Source: Pseudoxanthomonas winnipegensis
GTDB taxonomy: Bacteria > Pseudomonadota > Gammaproteobacteria > Xanthomonadales > Xanthomonadaceae
Direction: 5' to 3'
Length of the DNA stretch: 64,000 nt
Assembly (NCBI RefSeq): GCF_004283755.1
Contig: NZ_SHMH01000005.1
Location: 186,001-250,000, forward strand
Part shown: one piece after another, positions 45,042 to 53,449 of the stretch
Layout of the letters: every line of letters begins with the position of its first letter
Numbering within the stretch: position 1 is the stretch's first letter
Notes under the pieces: model-generated
What the model saw: the letters and a program-made list of their open reading frames with translations, nothing else
Told to the model about the DNA's origin: nothing
Database searches by the model: none
Made by a program: the position numbers and the translations under genes

Positions 45042-45887
45042 ATGAACGCCGCCGCCTCGCCAACTGTCAGCCCTGTCACCACCCTGTGGAAGGAACGCTT
45101 CGCCGGCGTGGACCGCCTCTACGGCGTCGGCGCGGTCGAACGCCTGTCCCAGCGCGTGGTCGCGGTGATCGGCATGGGCGGGGTCGGCTCGTGGGTGGTC
45201 GAGGCGCTGGCACGCAGCGGCGTGGGCAGGCTGGTGCTGATCGATGCCGACGACATCTGCCTGTCCAATACCAACCGCCAGCTGCCGGCGCTGGACGGGC
45301 AGTACGGCCGCAACAAGGTCGTGGTGATGGCCGAACGCTGCCGCGCGATCAATCCGGAGATCCAGCTGGAGGTCGTCGAGTCGTTCCTGACCTCCTCCAA
45401 CCTGGAGGCGCTGCTGGGACAGCCGCTGGATCTGGTGATCGATGCCTGCGACAGCTTCCGCACCAAGGTCGAGACCATCGCCTGGTGCCGCCGCCGCAAG
45501 CTGCCGATGATCACCGTGGGCTCGGCCGGCGGGCGGACCGACGCGACCCAGGTCCGCGTGCGCGATCTCTCGCGCACCGAGCACGATGCGATGCTGGCGC
45601 TGGTGCGCAAGAAGCTGCGCGCCGAGTTCAACTTTCCGCGCAATCCGCAGCGCTACTTCGGCGTGTCGGCGATCTACTCCCTGCAGAACGTCCAGTACCC
45701 GCAGGCCGATGGCAGCGTCTGCGGCCTGCGGCCGGTGCTGGGCGCCGAGGCGGCCTTGAAACTGGACTGCGGCGCCGGCCTGGGCGCGGCCACCCATGTC
45801 ACCGGCACCTTCGCCTTCGCCGCCGCGGGCCGGGCCCTGGAGCTGCTGCTCAAGCCGCGCAAGGAAGCAGCGCCCGCGACGACGTAA
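45042..45887 (+). CDS. tcdA: tRNA threonylcarbamoyladenosine dehydratase
   Basis: A 281-residue E1/ThiF-family enzyme that dehydrates t6A at position 37 of ANN-decoding tRNAs into cyclic ct6A. The nucleotide-binding motif is VIGMGGVGSWVVEALARSG (about 41-59). The conserved adenylation sites include NTNRQLPAL with the Arg finger and VIDACDSF. The C-terminal fold has SVCGLRPVLG. ATG 45042 is favoured over 45003, since the extra 13 residues are atypical and overlap the divergent promoter. Confidence 0.92.
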   Translation: MNAAASPTVSPVTTLWKERFAGVDRLYGVGAVERLSQRVVAVIGMGGVGSWVVEALARSGVGRLVLIDADDICLSNTNRQLPALDGQYGRNKVVVMAERCRAINPEIQLEVVESFLTSSNLEALLGQPLDLVIDACDSFRTKVETIAWCRRRKLPMITVGSAGGRTDATQVRVRDLSRTEHDAMLALVRKKLRAEFNFPRNPQRYFGVSAIYSLQNVQYPQADGSVCGLRPVLGAEAALKLDCGAGLGAATHVTGTFAFAAAGRALELLLKPRKEAAPATT

Positions 45888-45982
45888 GCGCATGCCGTCT
45901 TCGCCATCGATGGCCGGGACATCGTGGAGCTACGCGGGAACCGTGAGCCTTGGGCGCCGGCAGTTGGGACCCTAGGCAGGGC

Positions 45983-46747
45983 TCAGTCCCGAAGTCCGAA
46001 CAGCCGCGTGGCGTTCTCGGAAGTCACCCGCGCGACCTCTTCATACGGCTGGTCGCGCAGCTCGGCGATCACCTCGCACACGCGCGCCAGGCGCGCCGGC
46101 TCGTTGCGCTGTCCGCGGTGTTCGGCATCGGGCTGATCGGGTGCATCGGTTTCCAGCAGCAGATGCTCCAGCGGCATGCGCGCGGCCAGGCGGCGCAGGC
46201 GCTGGGCGCGCTCGTATGTCACCGGTCCACCCAGGCCGATCATGAAGCCGTTGTCCCACAGCTGCCGGGCTTGCTCCTCGCTGCCGGCATAGCTGTGCAC
46301 CACGCCACGCAGCCCGCCGACCTTGCGGATCGCTACGATCACAGCCTCCACCGCGCGCCGCGCGTGCACGATCAGGGGCAGGTCGAACTCCCGCGCCAGC
46401 GCCAGCTGGCCCTGGAAGTAAAGCTGCTGCATCTGGTGGTCCAATCCCTCGACGAAGAAATCCAGCCCGCACTCACCGATGGCCACAGGGCGCTCGCGCT
46501 CGATCCATTCGCGCAGCAGGTCCAGATGCTCCGGCGCGTGGGCCTGCAGGAACATCGGATGCAGGCCGTAAGCCGGGTACAGCCCCGCGTGCTGATTGCA
46601 CAGCCTGCGCAGCGCCGGCCAGCCAGCCGCATCGATCGCCGGAACGACCTGGCGTTGCACGCCGGCCGCCAGGGCACGGGCGATGACTGCGTCGCGATCG
46701 GCGTCGAACTCTGCGGCGTCGAGGTGGCAGTGGCTGTCGGTCAGCAC
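45983..46747 (-). CDS. tatD: TatD family metal-dependent hydrolase
   Basis: A 254-residue TIM-barrel metal hydrolase. Metal ligands are in DSHCHLD (His6, His8), GECGLDFF, LIVHAR, VHSYAGS and the final Asp in LLLETDAPDQP. TatD proteins are Mg2+-dependent 3'-5' DNases/RNases linked to repair and RNA quality control. It ends 95 bases from the convergent tcdA. Confidence 0.9.
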   Translation of the reverse strand: MLTDSHCHLDAAEFDADRDAVIARALAAGVQRQVVPAIDAAGWPALRRLCNQHAGLYPAYGLHPMFLQAHAPEHLDLLREWIERERPVAIGECGLDFFVEGLDHQMQQLYFQGQLALAREFDLPLIVHARRAVEAVIVAIRKVGGLRGVVHSYAGSEEQARQLWDNGFMIGLGGPVTYERAQRLRRLAARMPLEHLLLETDAPDQPDAEHRGQRNEPARLARVCEVIAELRDQPYEEVARVTSENATRLFGLRD

Positions 46748-46751
46748 GCGA

Positions 46752-46976
46752 TCAGCGTGCCGAGCGCGGCCGGGTGTCCAGCGACGGCTGTGCGCGGCGG
46801 TCCTTCCAGTTGGCCAGCAACAGCGTGCCCAAGCCCAGCAGGATCTCGTCGACGAAAGGAATGAAGTCCGGCACCGCCAGGTCCACCACGAACAGCAGCG
46901 CGGTGAGCTTGAACAGGGCGGGGTGGCGCAGCCGGCGCGCCCAGCGCAGCAGCGGGGAAACGAGAGGGCTTGGCAT
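46752..46976 (-). CDS. Small membrane protein (DUF6116-like)
   Basis: A 74-residue protein with two short hydrophobic stretches (LFKLTALLFVVDL and FVDEILLGLGTLLLANW) and a basic Arg-rich tail. This suggests a hairpin membrane protein. It stops 4 bases before the tatD start on the same strand, so it is probably co-transcribed with it. ATG 46976 is used because MPSPLVSPLLRW begins the conserved part. Function unknown. Confidence 0.65.
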   Translation of the reverse strand: MPSPLVSPLLRWARRLRHPALFKLTALLFVVDLAVPDFIPFVDEILLGLGTLLLANWKDRRAQPSLDTRPRSAR

Positions 46977-47143
46977 GACGGCCTCGCAGCGATCTGGATC
47001 TGGAAACGCTAACACGGCGCCGCTTGGCCCGGCGTTTAGCCGCTAGCGGGGTTCCGGCTGTGTCGTTCGGTGCCTTGTTCAGCTTCATGCGACAACAATC
47101 CAGGCCAACATAGTGCGGGCAAGGCCCGTGATGGAGAGGCGTC

Positions 47144-47968
47144 ATGAAGAACACCACCACCCTGATCCTGGTCGGCGCTGGGGCGCTGCTGTTCGGCGGC
47201 GTTGCCACTGCGGCTTACATGAACCACCGGAGTTCGGCGGAGACCTTCGCCACCGCGCCGCAGGGCGAGCTGGCGGCGACCACGCCGCTGGAGAACGGCG
47301 ATGCCTTGCCGGCCAGCGCGGTGCCCACGGGCACGCGGGTCGATTACGCCGATATCGTCAATGTCGTGCCGATCACGCAGAAGGGCACGCTGTACGCCAC
47401 GGTGATCGGCACCGACCCGGTGCGCGAGACCACCACGACCACGACCCCGCGTGAGGTCTGTGAGGACGTGGTCGTCAACGACCGTCTGCCCGAGCGCGAC
47501 GGCAATGTCGGCGGCACCGTCGTCGGTGCGCTGGTCGGCGGCCTGGTCGGCCACCAGATCGGCGGCGGTCATGGTCGCGACCTGGCGACCGCCGCCGGCG
47601 CCGTGGCCGGCGGCTTCGCCGGTAACCGCATCGACCGCAACCACGTCGGCGGCCGCGTCGTGCAGCGCACCGAGCGTCAGTGCCATACCGAGAACGCCAC
47701 GTCCGAATCCTCGCGCGTGACCGGCTACAACGTGACCTATCGCAACCCAGATGGCACCACCGGCACCATGCGCATGGACCAGAAGCCCGGCAGCCGCATC
47801 GCCATGGGCAAGTCCAGCGAGGTCACCGGCTACAACGTGACCTACCGCTACGACGGCGCCGAGAAGACCGTGCGCCTGGACCGCAAGCCCGACTCGGACC
47901 GCCTGCCCGTGATCGACGGCCGCGTGGTCACCCAGACCGCCGCACTGGATTCCAGCCCGCGCGGCTGA
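47144..47968 (+). CDS. Glycine-zipper 2TM domain envelope protein
   Basis: A 274-residue protein with an N-terminal signal anchor (about 6-26). A linker is followed by a Cys/Val segment (CEDVVVNDRL). The glycine-zipper hairpin is GTVVGALVGGLVGHQIGGG and AAGAVAGGFAGN (about 123-160). After it, VTGYNVTYR occurs twice about 35 residues apart, each followed by (D/N)(G/P)D-type turns, a tandem beta repeat. It is probably an outer-membrane-associated SlyB-like protein. GGAGAG precedes ATG 47144. Confidence 0.8.
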   Translation: MKNTTTLILVGAGALLFGGVATAAYMNHRSSAETFATAPQGELAATTPLENGDALPASAVPTGTRVDYADIVNVVPITQKGTLYATVIGTDPVRETTTTTTPREVCEDVVVNDRLPERDGNVGGTVVGALVGGLVGHQIGGGHGRDLATAAGAVAGGFAGNRIDRNHVGGRVVQRTERQCHTENATSESSRVTGYNVTYRNPDGTTGTMRMDQKPGSRIAMGKSSEVTGYNVTYRYDGAEKTVRLDRKPDSDRLPVIDGRVVTQTAALDSSPRG

Positions 47969-47995
47969 GGTTCCCAGACAACAAGGGCGACAAGC

Positions 47996-48025
47996 AGGGC
48001 CGGCTCGAAAGAGCCGGCCCTTTTC
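47996..48025 (+). terminator. Terminator after the glycine-zipper gene
   Basis: An 11-bp stem (47996-48006 with 48011-48021, loop GAAA) is followed by TTTT, 28 bases after the stop codon. Confidence 0.9.
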
Positions 48026-48170
48026 GTATGGGGCAGGTCGGTCGCCCAGGGCCAGACGGTCCTACAATGAAGCGCGCGCCGTGGGGACGGCGCATCGGCG
48101 TCGGGATGATTCGGCGGCCTTGGGCGCACCAACAGGAACTGCCCGCCATGACGCGGGCCACGGGGAAGGG

Positions 48171-50783
48171 ATGATTGGCAAGGTGTGGTTTGGCATGGCG
48201 CTGTGGCTGGCGGTCGCGGCGGCGGCAGGGGCGATCGATCGTCCGGACATGGCGGCAACGCCGGCCTGGGTCGCCGATGAACCGACGGAGACCGGTCATC
48301 CCGCACCGGCTGTGGGCAATCTCCGGTATGAGGTCGTGTCCGACCAGGTCGATCTGACTGGCGCGAAGCCGGTCTGGTATCGGCATATCGGATTCACCGT
48401 ACTGCGCGAGCAAGGGCTGACCGACGGCGGAAACTTCAGCGTCGATTACCAGCCGGAGTACCAGCGCCTGGTGCTGAGCGAGATCGAGGTGCTGCGCGAC
48501 GGCCGCCGCATCGACATGCGGGACCGCGCCAGCTATGCCCGTCTGCGTCGGGAGCAGCAGCTCGACTCGGGATTGCTGGATGGGCGGGTCACGCTGAACG
48601 TCACGGTGCCCGACCTGCGGGTCGGTGATCGGCTCGACTACAGCTTCATGGTGATCGGGCAGAACCCGATCTTCGGGTCCGCTTACTACGACGACTTCGG
48701 GGCGCGCTACAACGTGCCGGTCGGCTGGCGGCGCGTGCGGGTGCGCTACCCGCAGATCCAGCCGGTCTTCGGGCAAGTGAGTGTTCCGGGATTCGCGACC
48801 TCCAAGACCGGTGCTGGCGGTGTGGAGACGTTGGATATCACCGCGCGCAACCTGCCATCGGTGATCGAGCCGGAGCAAACGCCGGCAGGCTATGACAGCT
48901 TAGGCACCATCCGCTTGTCCACGGCCAGGAGCTGGGCCGACATCGTGGCCTGGGCGGCGCCCCTGTATCCACGCAGCTTCCGTGATCCGGCGGTGGCCGC
49001 CGCGATGGCCTCGCAGCTTAAGTTGGATTCGGCCCAGCCGGAGGCGTCGCTGCAGCGCGCCGTTGCGTTCGTGCAGGGCCAGATCCGTTACACGGGCCTG
49101 GACATGGGCGTCAATTCGCATGCGCCGCACGCGCCGGAGGCGACGCTCGCCGACCGTTTTGGCGACTGCAAGGACAAGACCACCCTGCTGGTCGCCCTGC
49201 TCGGGCTGGCCGGCGTGCGCGCCGAGCCGGTCCTGGTCAACACCCAGCCGGGGAAGGGACTGCGCGAAGCACAGCCATCTGCGAACCTGTTCGATCACGT
49301 GGTCGTGCGTGCGCATCTGCCTGGCGGCGAGGTGTGGATCGACGCCACGCGCGACCGCGAGTTCGGCGCCCTGGACGAGCGCCTGGCGCTGCCTTATCGC
49401 GTCGGCTTGCCGCTGGTGGCCGGTGGTGGTGCCCTGGTCGACATTCCATACCCTCTGCCGGCCAAGCCGCAGATCGAGGTCGCCGAACGGGTGCAGGTGC
49501 GCTCGACCGATGATGGTTACGAGGCCACGTTCGATCTGTCCACCCGCTACCGGCAGGGAGAGGGCGATTCGGTCGCGTCGGGGTATCGGCGCAACGGCGA
49601 CCAGGCCACCGGCGAGCGCTATCTCAGGTACATGCAGGATTTTTACGAAGGCCTTTCAGCACTAGGCAAACCCGTCATGCAGGAGCCCGGCGAGGGCATG
49701 GTCGACATGCATGAGCGATATCGCCTGATGTGGAAACGCGTCGACGGGACCGTGCTCGATCTCTGGCTGTTCCAGCTCAACGACTGGATGACCAAGTTGC
49801 CCAATCAGGCGCGCAGCACGCCGTACGCGCTGGGCGGTCCCCGCTTCGCGGTGCAGACGATGGAAGTGCAGGCCGGGAACGGATTCGACATTCCGGATGC
49901 GCGCGAGGTTGTCGAAAACCCCTGGTTCCGCTTCGTGCGCAGCACGCGCGTGGAGGGCAAGACACTGCACATCACGGGGGAGTGGACGCGCCTGGCCAAG
50001 CAGATTCCCGCGAGCGGCATGGAGCGTGCGGCGCGGGACATGGCGCAGGCACGCGACCTGCTGGTGTTTCCGCTGGAACTGGAGTCCCGGCAGTCGCTGT
50101 GGGGGAGCTGGCGGGACTGGCGCTGGCCGTTTGCCGGCCTGCTGCTCGCCGGCCTGCTGGTCCTGGCCTGCTATCCGTTCCGCCGCGGCAGTCTGCCGAT
50201 GTCGGTTCTGTTCGCCCCGCGTCATGCGGCCCTCGCGGTCCCGGCAAGGCCCTGGAGCATGGCCTGTGCCTGGCTCGCCTATTTCGGTCTGACCTACTTC
50301 GACATGGCGGCCGACAAGCTGGTTCCTGGCACGAAACTTCCGATCCAGGCGGTTGCGCTGGTGCTGATCTTTGCCGCCGTCATCGGCGGCTGGCTGCGGG
50401 CCGCGATCAGCGCTGGCCTGCTGCGGATGGCGCTCGGTTGGCTCCGGTGCAAGGCCGCGACATTCGACGGCATTTGCCAGGCGCTGGTGGTCGCAACGTT
50501 CTCGGCGCTGCCCTTCAGTCTGGGCGCACTGGTGGCGCTGCAGGGCCATGTCACCTGGCTGAACAGCGAGGCGGAGTTGGACAGCGCGCGATTCCCCGGC
50601 CTGATGTCGGCTGGCCTGCTCATGCTGTGTGGATGCGGATGGGGGATGGTTTCTGCGATCAACGCGGTCGCGGCGAGCGCCGCGACGTCGCGGCGGCGTG
50701 CGCTGGCGGGCATGGCCATCGCCGCAGGCATCGTGCTGTTATTGATCGGGGTCGTCGTCGGCATCGTGAGGCTGGCGCGCTGA
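48171..50783 (+). CDS. DUF3857 and transglutaminase domain membrane protein
   Basis: An 870-residue protein. A signal peptide (about 1-21) is followed by a DUF3857 domain (about 40-250). The transglutaminase-like domain is at about 270-390, with catalytic Cys in RFGDCKDKTTLL, His in NLFDHVVV and Asp in WIDATRD, a complete triad. A beta-rich linker follows, then a C-terminal membrane region of about six helices (about 650-870). These proteins may act on periplasmic peptides or cell-wall linkages. GGGGAAGGG is the SD for ATG 48171. Function unproven. Confidence 0.88.
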   Translation: MIGKVWFGMALWLAVAAAAGAIDRPDMAATPAWVADEPTETGHPAPAVGNLRYEVVSDQVDLTGAKPVWYRHIGFTVLREQGLTDGGNFSVDYQPEYQRLVLSEIEVLRDGRRIDMRDRASYARLRREQQLDSGLLDGRVTLNVTVPDLRVGDRLDYSFMVIGQNPIFGSAYYDDFGARYNVPVGWRRVRVRYPQIQPVFGQVSVPGFATSKTGAGGVETLDITARNLPSVIEPEQTPAGYDSLGTIRLSTARSWADIVAWAAPLYPRSFRDPAVAAAMASQLKLDSAQPEASLQRAVAFVQGQIRYTGLDMGVNSHAPHAPEATLADRFGDCKDKTTLLVALLGLAGVRAEPVLVNTQPGKGLREAQPSANLFDHVVVRAHLPGGEVWIDATRDREFGALDERLALPYRVGLPLVAGGGALVDIPYPLPAKPQIEVAERVQVRSTDDGYEATFDLSTRYRQGEGDSVASGYRRNGDQATGERYLRYMQDFYEGLSALGKPVMQEPGEGMVDMHERYRLMWKRVDGTVLDLWLFQLNDWMTKLPNQARSTPYALGGPRFAVQTMEVQAGNGFDIPDAREVVENPWFRFVRSTRVEGKTLHITGEWTRLAKQIPASGMERAARDMAQARDLLVFPLELESRQSLWGSWRDWRWPFAGLLLAGLLVLACYPFRRGSLPMSVLFAPRHAALAVPARPWSMACAWLAYFGLTYFDMAADKLVPGTKLPIQAVALVLIFAAVIGGWLRAAISAGLLRMALGWLRCKAATFDGICQALVVATFSALPFSLGALVALQGHVTWLNSEAELDSARFPGLMSAGLLMLCGCGWGMVSAINAVAASAATSRRRALAGMAIAAGIVLLLIGVVVGIVRLAR

Positions 50784-50899
50784 AGGCGGGTAAGCCAGCG
50801 CGGGATTGATCACCTCGACGGTGGCTCAAAGCTCAGCCACCCAACCAGGCGGTGGATCCTGCCGGCACAATAGGTCCGGGCCGACCCATGGGGGCAGTG

Positions 50900-51526
50900 A
50901 TGACGATCAAGGTGTATGGCATGTCCTCTTCGGGCAATTGCCACAAGGTGCGCATGGCGCTGACGCTGCTGCAGCGTCCGTGCGATTGGGTCGAGGTGGA
51001 CAGTGCGGCCGGGCAGACGCGCACGCCGGAGTTCCTGGCCAAGAACGCCAATGGGCGCGTGCCGATCCTCGAGCGCGAGGACGGGCGGGTGCTGGCCGAG
51101 TCCAACGCGATCCTGTGCTGGCTGGCCGAGGGCAGTGCCCTGATGCCGGCCGATCCCTGGCAGCGGGCGCAGGTGCTGGCGTGGATGTTCTTCGAGCAGT
51201 ACAGCCACGAGCCCTATGTGGCCGTGGCGCGCTTCATCTGTGGCTGGATCCCGCCGGACTCATCGCGCCACGCGGAGCTGCCGCGGCTGCGCGAGCGTGC
51301 CGCCGATGCGCTGGCGGTGATGGAGCGTCACCTGCAGGCGCAGGCCTGGTTCGGCGCGGAGACGATGTCGATCGCCGATCTGGCGCTGTTCGCCTACACG
51401 CACTGCGCCGACGATGGCGGTGTGTCGCTGGAGGCCTTCCCGCAGGTGCGCGCCTGGCTGGCCCGGATGCTGGCCGTCGATGGCATCACGCCGATGCCCA
51501 AGCCGCCGCTGCTCGCCCACGCCTGA
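50900..51526 (+). CDS. Glutathione S-transferase family protein
   Basis: A 208-residue GST. The thioredoxin domain begins MTIKVYGMSSSGNCHKVRMAL, with Ser/Cys near 10-14 available to activate glutathione, then FLAKNANGRVPILE and LAESNAILCWLAE. The helical C-terminal domain contains MSIADLALFAYTH. ATG 50900 is chosen because the canonical fold begins there. It ends 14 bases before the convergent ygfZ stop. Substrate unknown. Confidence 0.87.
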   Translation: MTIKVYGMSSSGNCHKVRMALTLLQRPCDWVEVDSAAGQTRTPEFLAKNANGRVPILEREDGRVLAESNAILCWLAEGSALMPADPWQRAQVLAWMFFEQYSHEPYVAVARFICGWIPPDSSRHAELPRLRERAADALAVMERHLQAQAWFGAETMSIADLALFAYTHCADDGGVSLEAFPQVRAWLARMLAVDGITPMPKPPLLAHA

Positions 51527-51540
51527 GCGAGGGCGTCGCC

Positions 51541-52422
51541 TCAGCGCGCCAGGCCGTCGAGCAGGACGCGCTGGGCCAGGCGCTGGTCGCCGCTGTACAG
51601 GTCGGTGGCAGGGAGCTCCAGCGGCAGGATCGCCAGCACCGGGCCGGGGGCGCGATGGCTGGCGCAGACCACCTGGCCGACTTCGCGTTCGGCGTCCGCG
51701 ACCGGCGCCCCCGCCTGCAGCAGGGTGTCGCTCTCCAGCAGCGCCAGACCGCGCTTGGCCTTGCCGAGGAAATGCGTGCGGGCCACGATCTCCTGGCCGG
51801 GATAGCAGCCCTTCTTGACGCTGAAGGCGCGCAGGCGCTCCAGTGAGAGCTGCTGTGGCGTCCATTGTTCGCGCTGGCTGGCCTCCAGGCGCGGCAGGCC
51901 GTGCGCCAGATCCAGGTCGCGCCAGCGCTCCAGCGCGGCTGCATCCGCTTCGCCCGCGGTCTTGGCCAGCAGCAGCGTGCGCGGCTGGTGGGTGCTGCCG
52001 ACATCCATCGCGATGCCGGCGTCGTCGTGGGCGAGCAGGGCGCCTTGCGCGTCCGTCCAGGCGGCGAACATCCCCTGGGCATGCAGGTCGGCGGGCACGG
52101 AGACGACGACCTTCTTGCGGAACACGAAGCGCTTGAGCGCGGTGGCCAGTTCGATGGCCGGCACATCGGGCACGACCAGCACCAGTCGGTCCGTGGCCAG
52201 ACGTAGCACGGCGAAAACGGCGATCACCCGGCCCTTGGGCGTCAGCCAGGCGTTCCACTGCCAGCGACCGTCCTCCAGCGCATGCAGATCGTTGGCGAAC
52301 TGCGCCTGCGCGAACGCCACCGCATCCGGCCCCTCCAGACCGACCACGCCGTGGTCGGGGAGGGCAAAGGCCCGTTCACTGGGATTTGCGTGGTTGTCAG
52401 TCAAGATCGTGAGGATTAACAT
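51541..52422 (-). CDS. ygfZ: Folate-binding protein YgfZ (Fe-S cluster repair)
   Basis: A 293-residue protein of the GcvT-like COG0354 family. The signature K-G-C-Y-x-G-Q-E is present as KKGCYPGQEIVART (about 202-212). The protein uses tetrahydrofolate to support assembly or repair of [4Fe-4S] clusters, including those of MiaB-type and succinate dehydrogenase-type enzymes. It is divergent from the sdh locus with only 21 bases to the SDHAF4-like gene, a meaningful context since SdhB carries Fe-S clusters. A longer frame to 52665 is rejected. Confidence 0.9.
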   Translation of the reverse strand: MLILTILTDNHANPSERAFALPDHGVVGLEGPDAVAFAQAQFANDLHALEDGRWQWNAWLTPKGRVIAVFAVLRLATDRLVLVVPDVPAIELATALKRFVFRKKVVVSVPADLHAQGMFAAWTDAQGALLAHDDAGIAMDVGSTHQPRTLLLAKTAGEADAAALERWRDLDLAHGLPRLEASQREQWTPQQLSLERLRAFSVKKGCYPGQEIVARTHFLGKAKRGLALLESDTLLQAGAPVADAEREVGQVVCASHRAPGPVLAILPLELPATDLYSGDQRLAQRVLLDGLAR

Positions 52423-52443
52423 TTTGTGCGTTGCGAGACTCAC

Positions 52444-52596
52444 ATGATAGGCCAAACCCCTCCCACCCCCGTCCCCGAGCCTGAAACGCAGAAGCCCGAA
52501 CAGGCTCCCGCGCAGAAGGAGATCGGTGGCCGCGACGGCCCCGAGCCGACTCGCTACGGGGACTGGGAAAAGAACGGGCGCTGCATCGACTTCTGA
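52444..52596 (+). CDS. DUF1674/SDHAF4-like succinate dehydrogenase assembly factor
   Basis: A 50-residue gene that is easy to miss by length. The C-terminal half matches the DUF1674 signature exactly in pattern: EIGGRDGPEPTRYGDWEKNG followed by RCIDF at the stop. The N-terminal half is a Pro/Glu/Gln tail. In eukaryotes SDHAF4 binds flavinylated SdhA and shields it before complex assembly; the bacterial homologue is expected to do the same. It is 73 bases upstream of sdhC, at the head of the sdh operon. Confidence 0.88.
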   Translation: MIGQTPPTPVPEPETQKPEQAPAQKEIGGRDGPEPTRYGDWEKNGRCIDF

Positions 52597-52669
52597 AAGT
52601 CGAATCCACGGCGCCTTCCAGCCAACGCGGCCTTTCCCGACCGCCCAGCCGAGACTAAGAGCCACTCCA

Positions 52670-53065
52670 ATGGCGACACGTCAACGTCCGCTTTCCCCGC
52701 ACCTGCAGGTGTATCGCTGGCAGATCCAGATGGCCACGTCCATCCTGCATCGCGCCACCGGCGTCATCCTGTCCCTCGGCGCACTGCTGATCGCCGCTGC
52801 GCTGGTCGCCCTGGCCTCCGGCCCCGATGCCTGGACCTGGATCTCCGCCCAGGCGAGCACCTGGTACGGGCTGGTCTTCCTGTTCCTGTGGACCTGGGCC
52901 TTCACCTACCACCTGCTCAACGGCATCCGCCACCTGGCGCAGGACGGCGGCCTGGGCTATGCGGTCTCGGCCTTCGTGCGCAACGGCTGGCTGGTCAGCG
53001 CCGGCAGCCTGGTCCTGGCGCTGCTGGTCTGGGGCGGCGTGCTGGCCAAGGGAGGTGTGGCATGA
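52670..53065 (+). CDS. sdhC: Succinate dehydrogenase cytochrome b556 subunit
   Basis: A 131-residue membrane anchor subunit of complex II with three transmembrane helices. It has the SdhC signature RPLSPHLQVYRW near the N-terminus and SILHRATGV (quinone-site Ser/Arg region), then HLLNGIRHLAQD with the haem-b axial His. ATG 52670 is used; an upstream frame has no SD. Its stop overlaps the sdhD start (ATGA), indicating translational coupling. Confidence 0.95.
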   Translation: MATRQRPLSPHLQVYRWQIQMATSILHRATGVILSLGALLIAAALVALASGPDAWTWISAQASTWYGLVFLFLWTWAFTYHLLNGIRHLAQDGGLGYAVSAFVRNGWLVSAGSLVLALLVWGGVLAKGGVA

Positions 53066-53442
53066 GCTTCCGCAACCCGCTCAAGCAGGCCAAGGGCCTG
53101 GGCTCGGCGCACGCCGGCCTGCATCACTGGGTGGTGCAGCGCTATACGGCCGTGGCCCTGATCTTCCTCGGGCTGTGGTTCGTCTATTTCGTGGTCGGCC
53201 TGATCCACGCCGACTACCTGGCCGCCACCGACGCCATCGCCCGGCCCTGGAACGCCACGCTGCTGGTGGCCTTCCTGGTGGCGATGTTCTGGCACGCGCA
53301 GCTGGGCCTGCAGGTGATCCTGGAGGATTACGTGCACACCCCGCTGACCGCCTTCGTGTCGCAGCTGCTGGTCCGCTTCGTCTGCTTCCTCGGTGCGCTG
53401 GCCAGCGTGTTCGCCGTGGTCCGCATCGCCTTGGGGAACTAA
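53062..53442 (+). CDS. sdhD: Succinate dehydrogenase membrane anchor subunit
   Basis: A 126-residue three-helix membrane subunit. It contains [16 protein letters not shown], where the His and the following Tyr/Asp contribute to haem and quinone binding. GGGAGGT within sdhC is the SD. It has an ATGA overlap with sdhC and is 7 bases upstream of sdhA. Confidence 0.93.
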   Translation: MSFRNPLKQAKGLGSAHAGLHHWVVQRYTAVALIFLGLWFVYFVVGLIHADYLAATDAIARPWNATLLVAFLVAMFWHAQLGLQVILEDYVHTPLTAFVSQLLVRFVCFLGALASVFAVVRIALGN

Positions 53443-53449
53443 CGCCACC

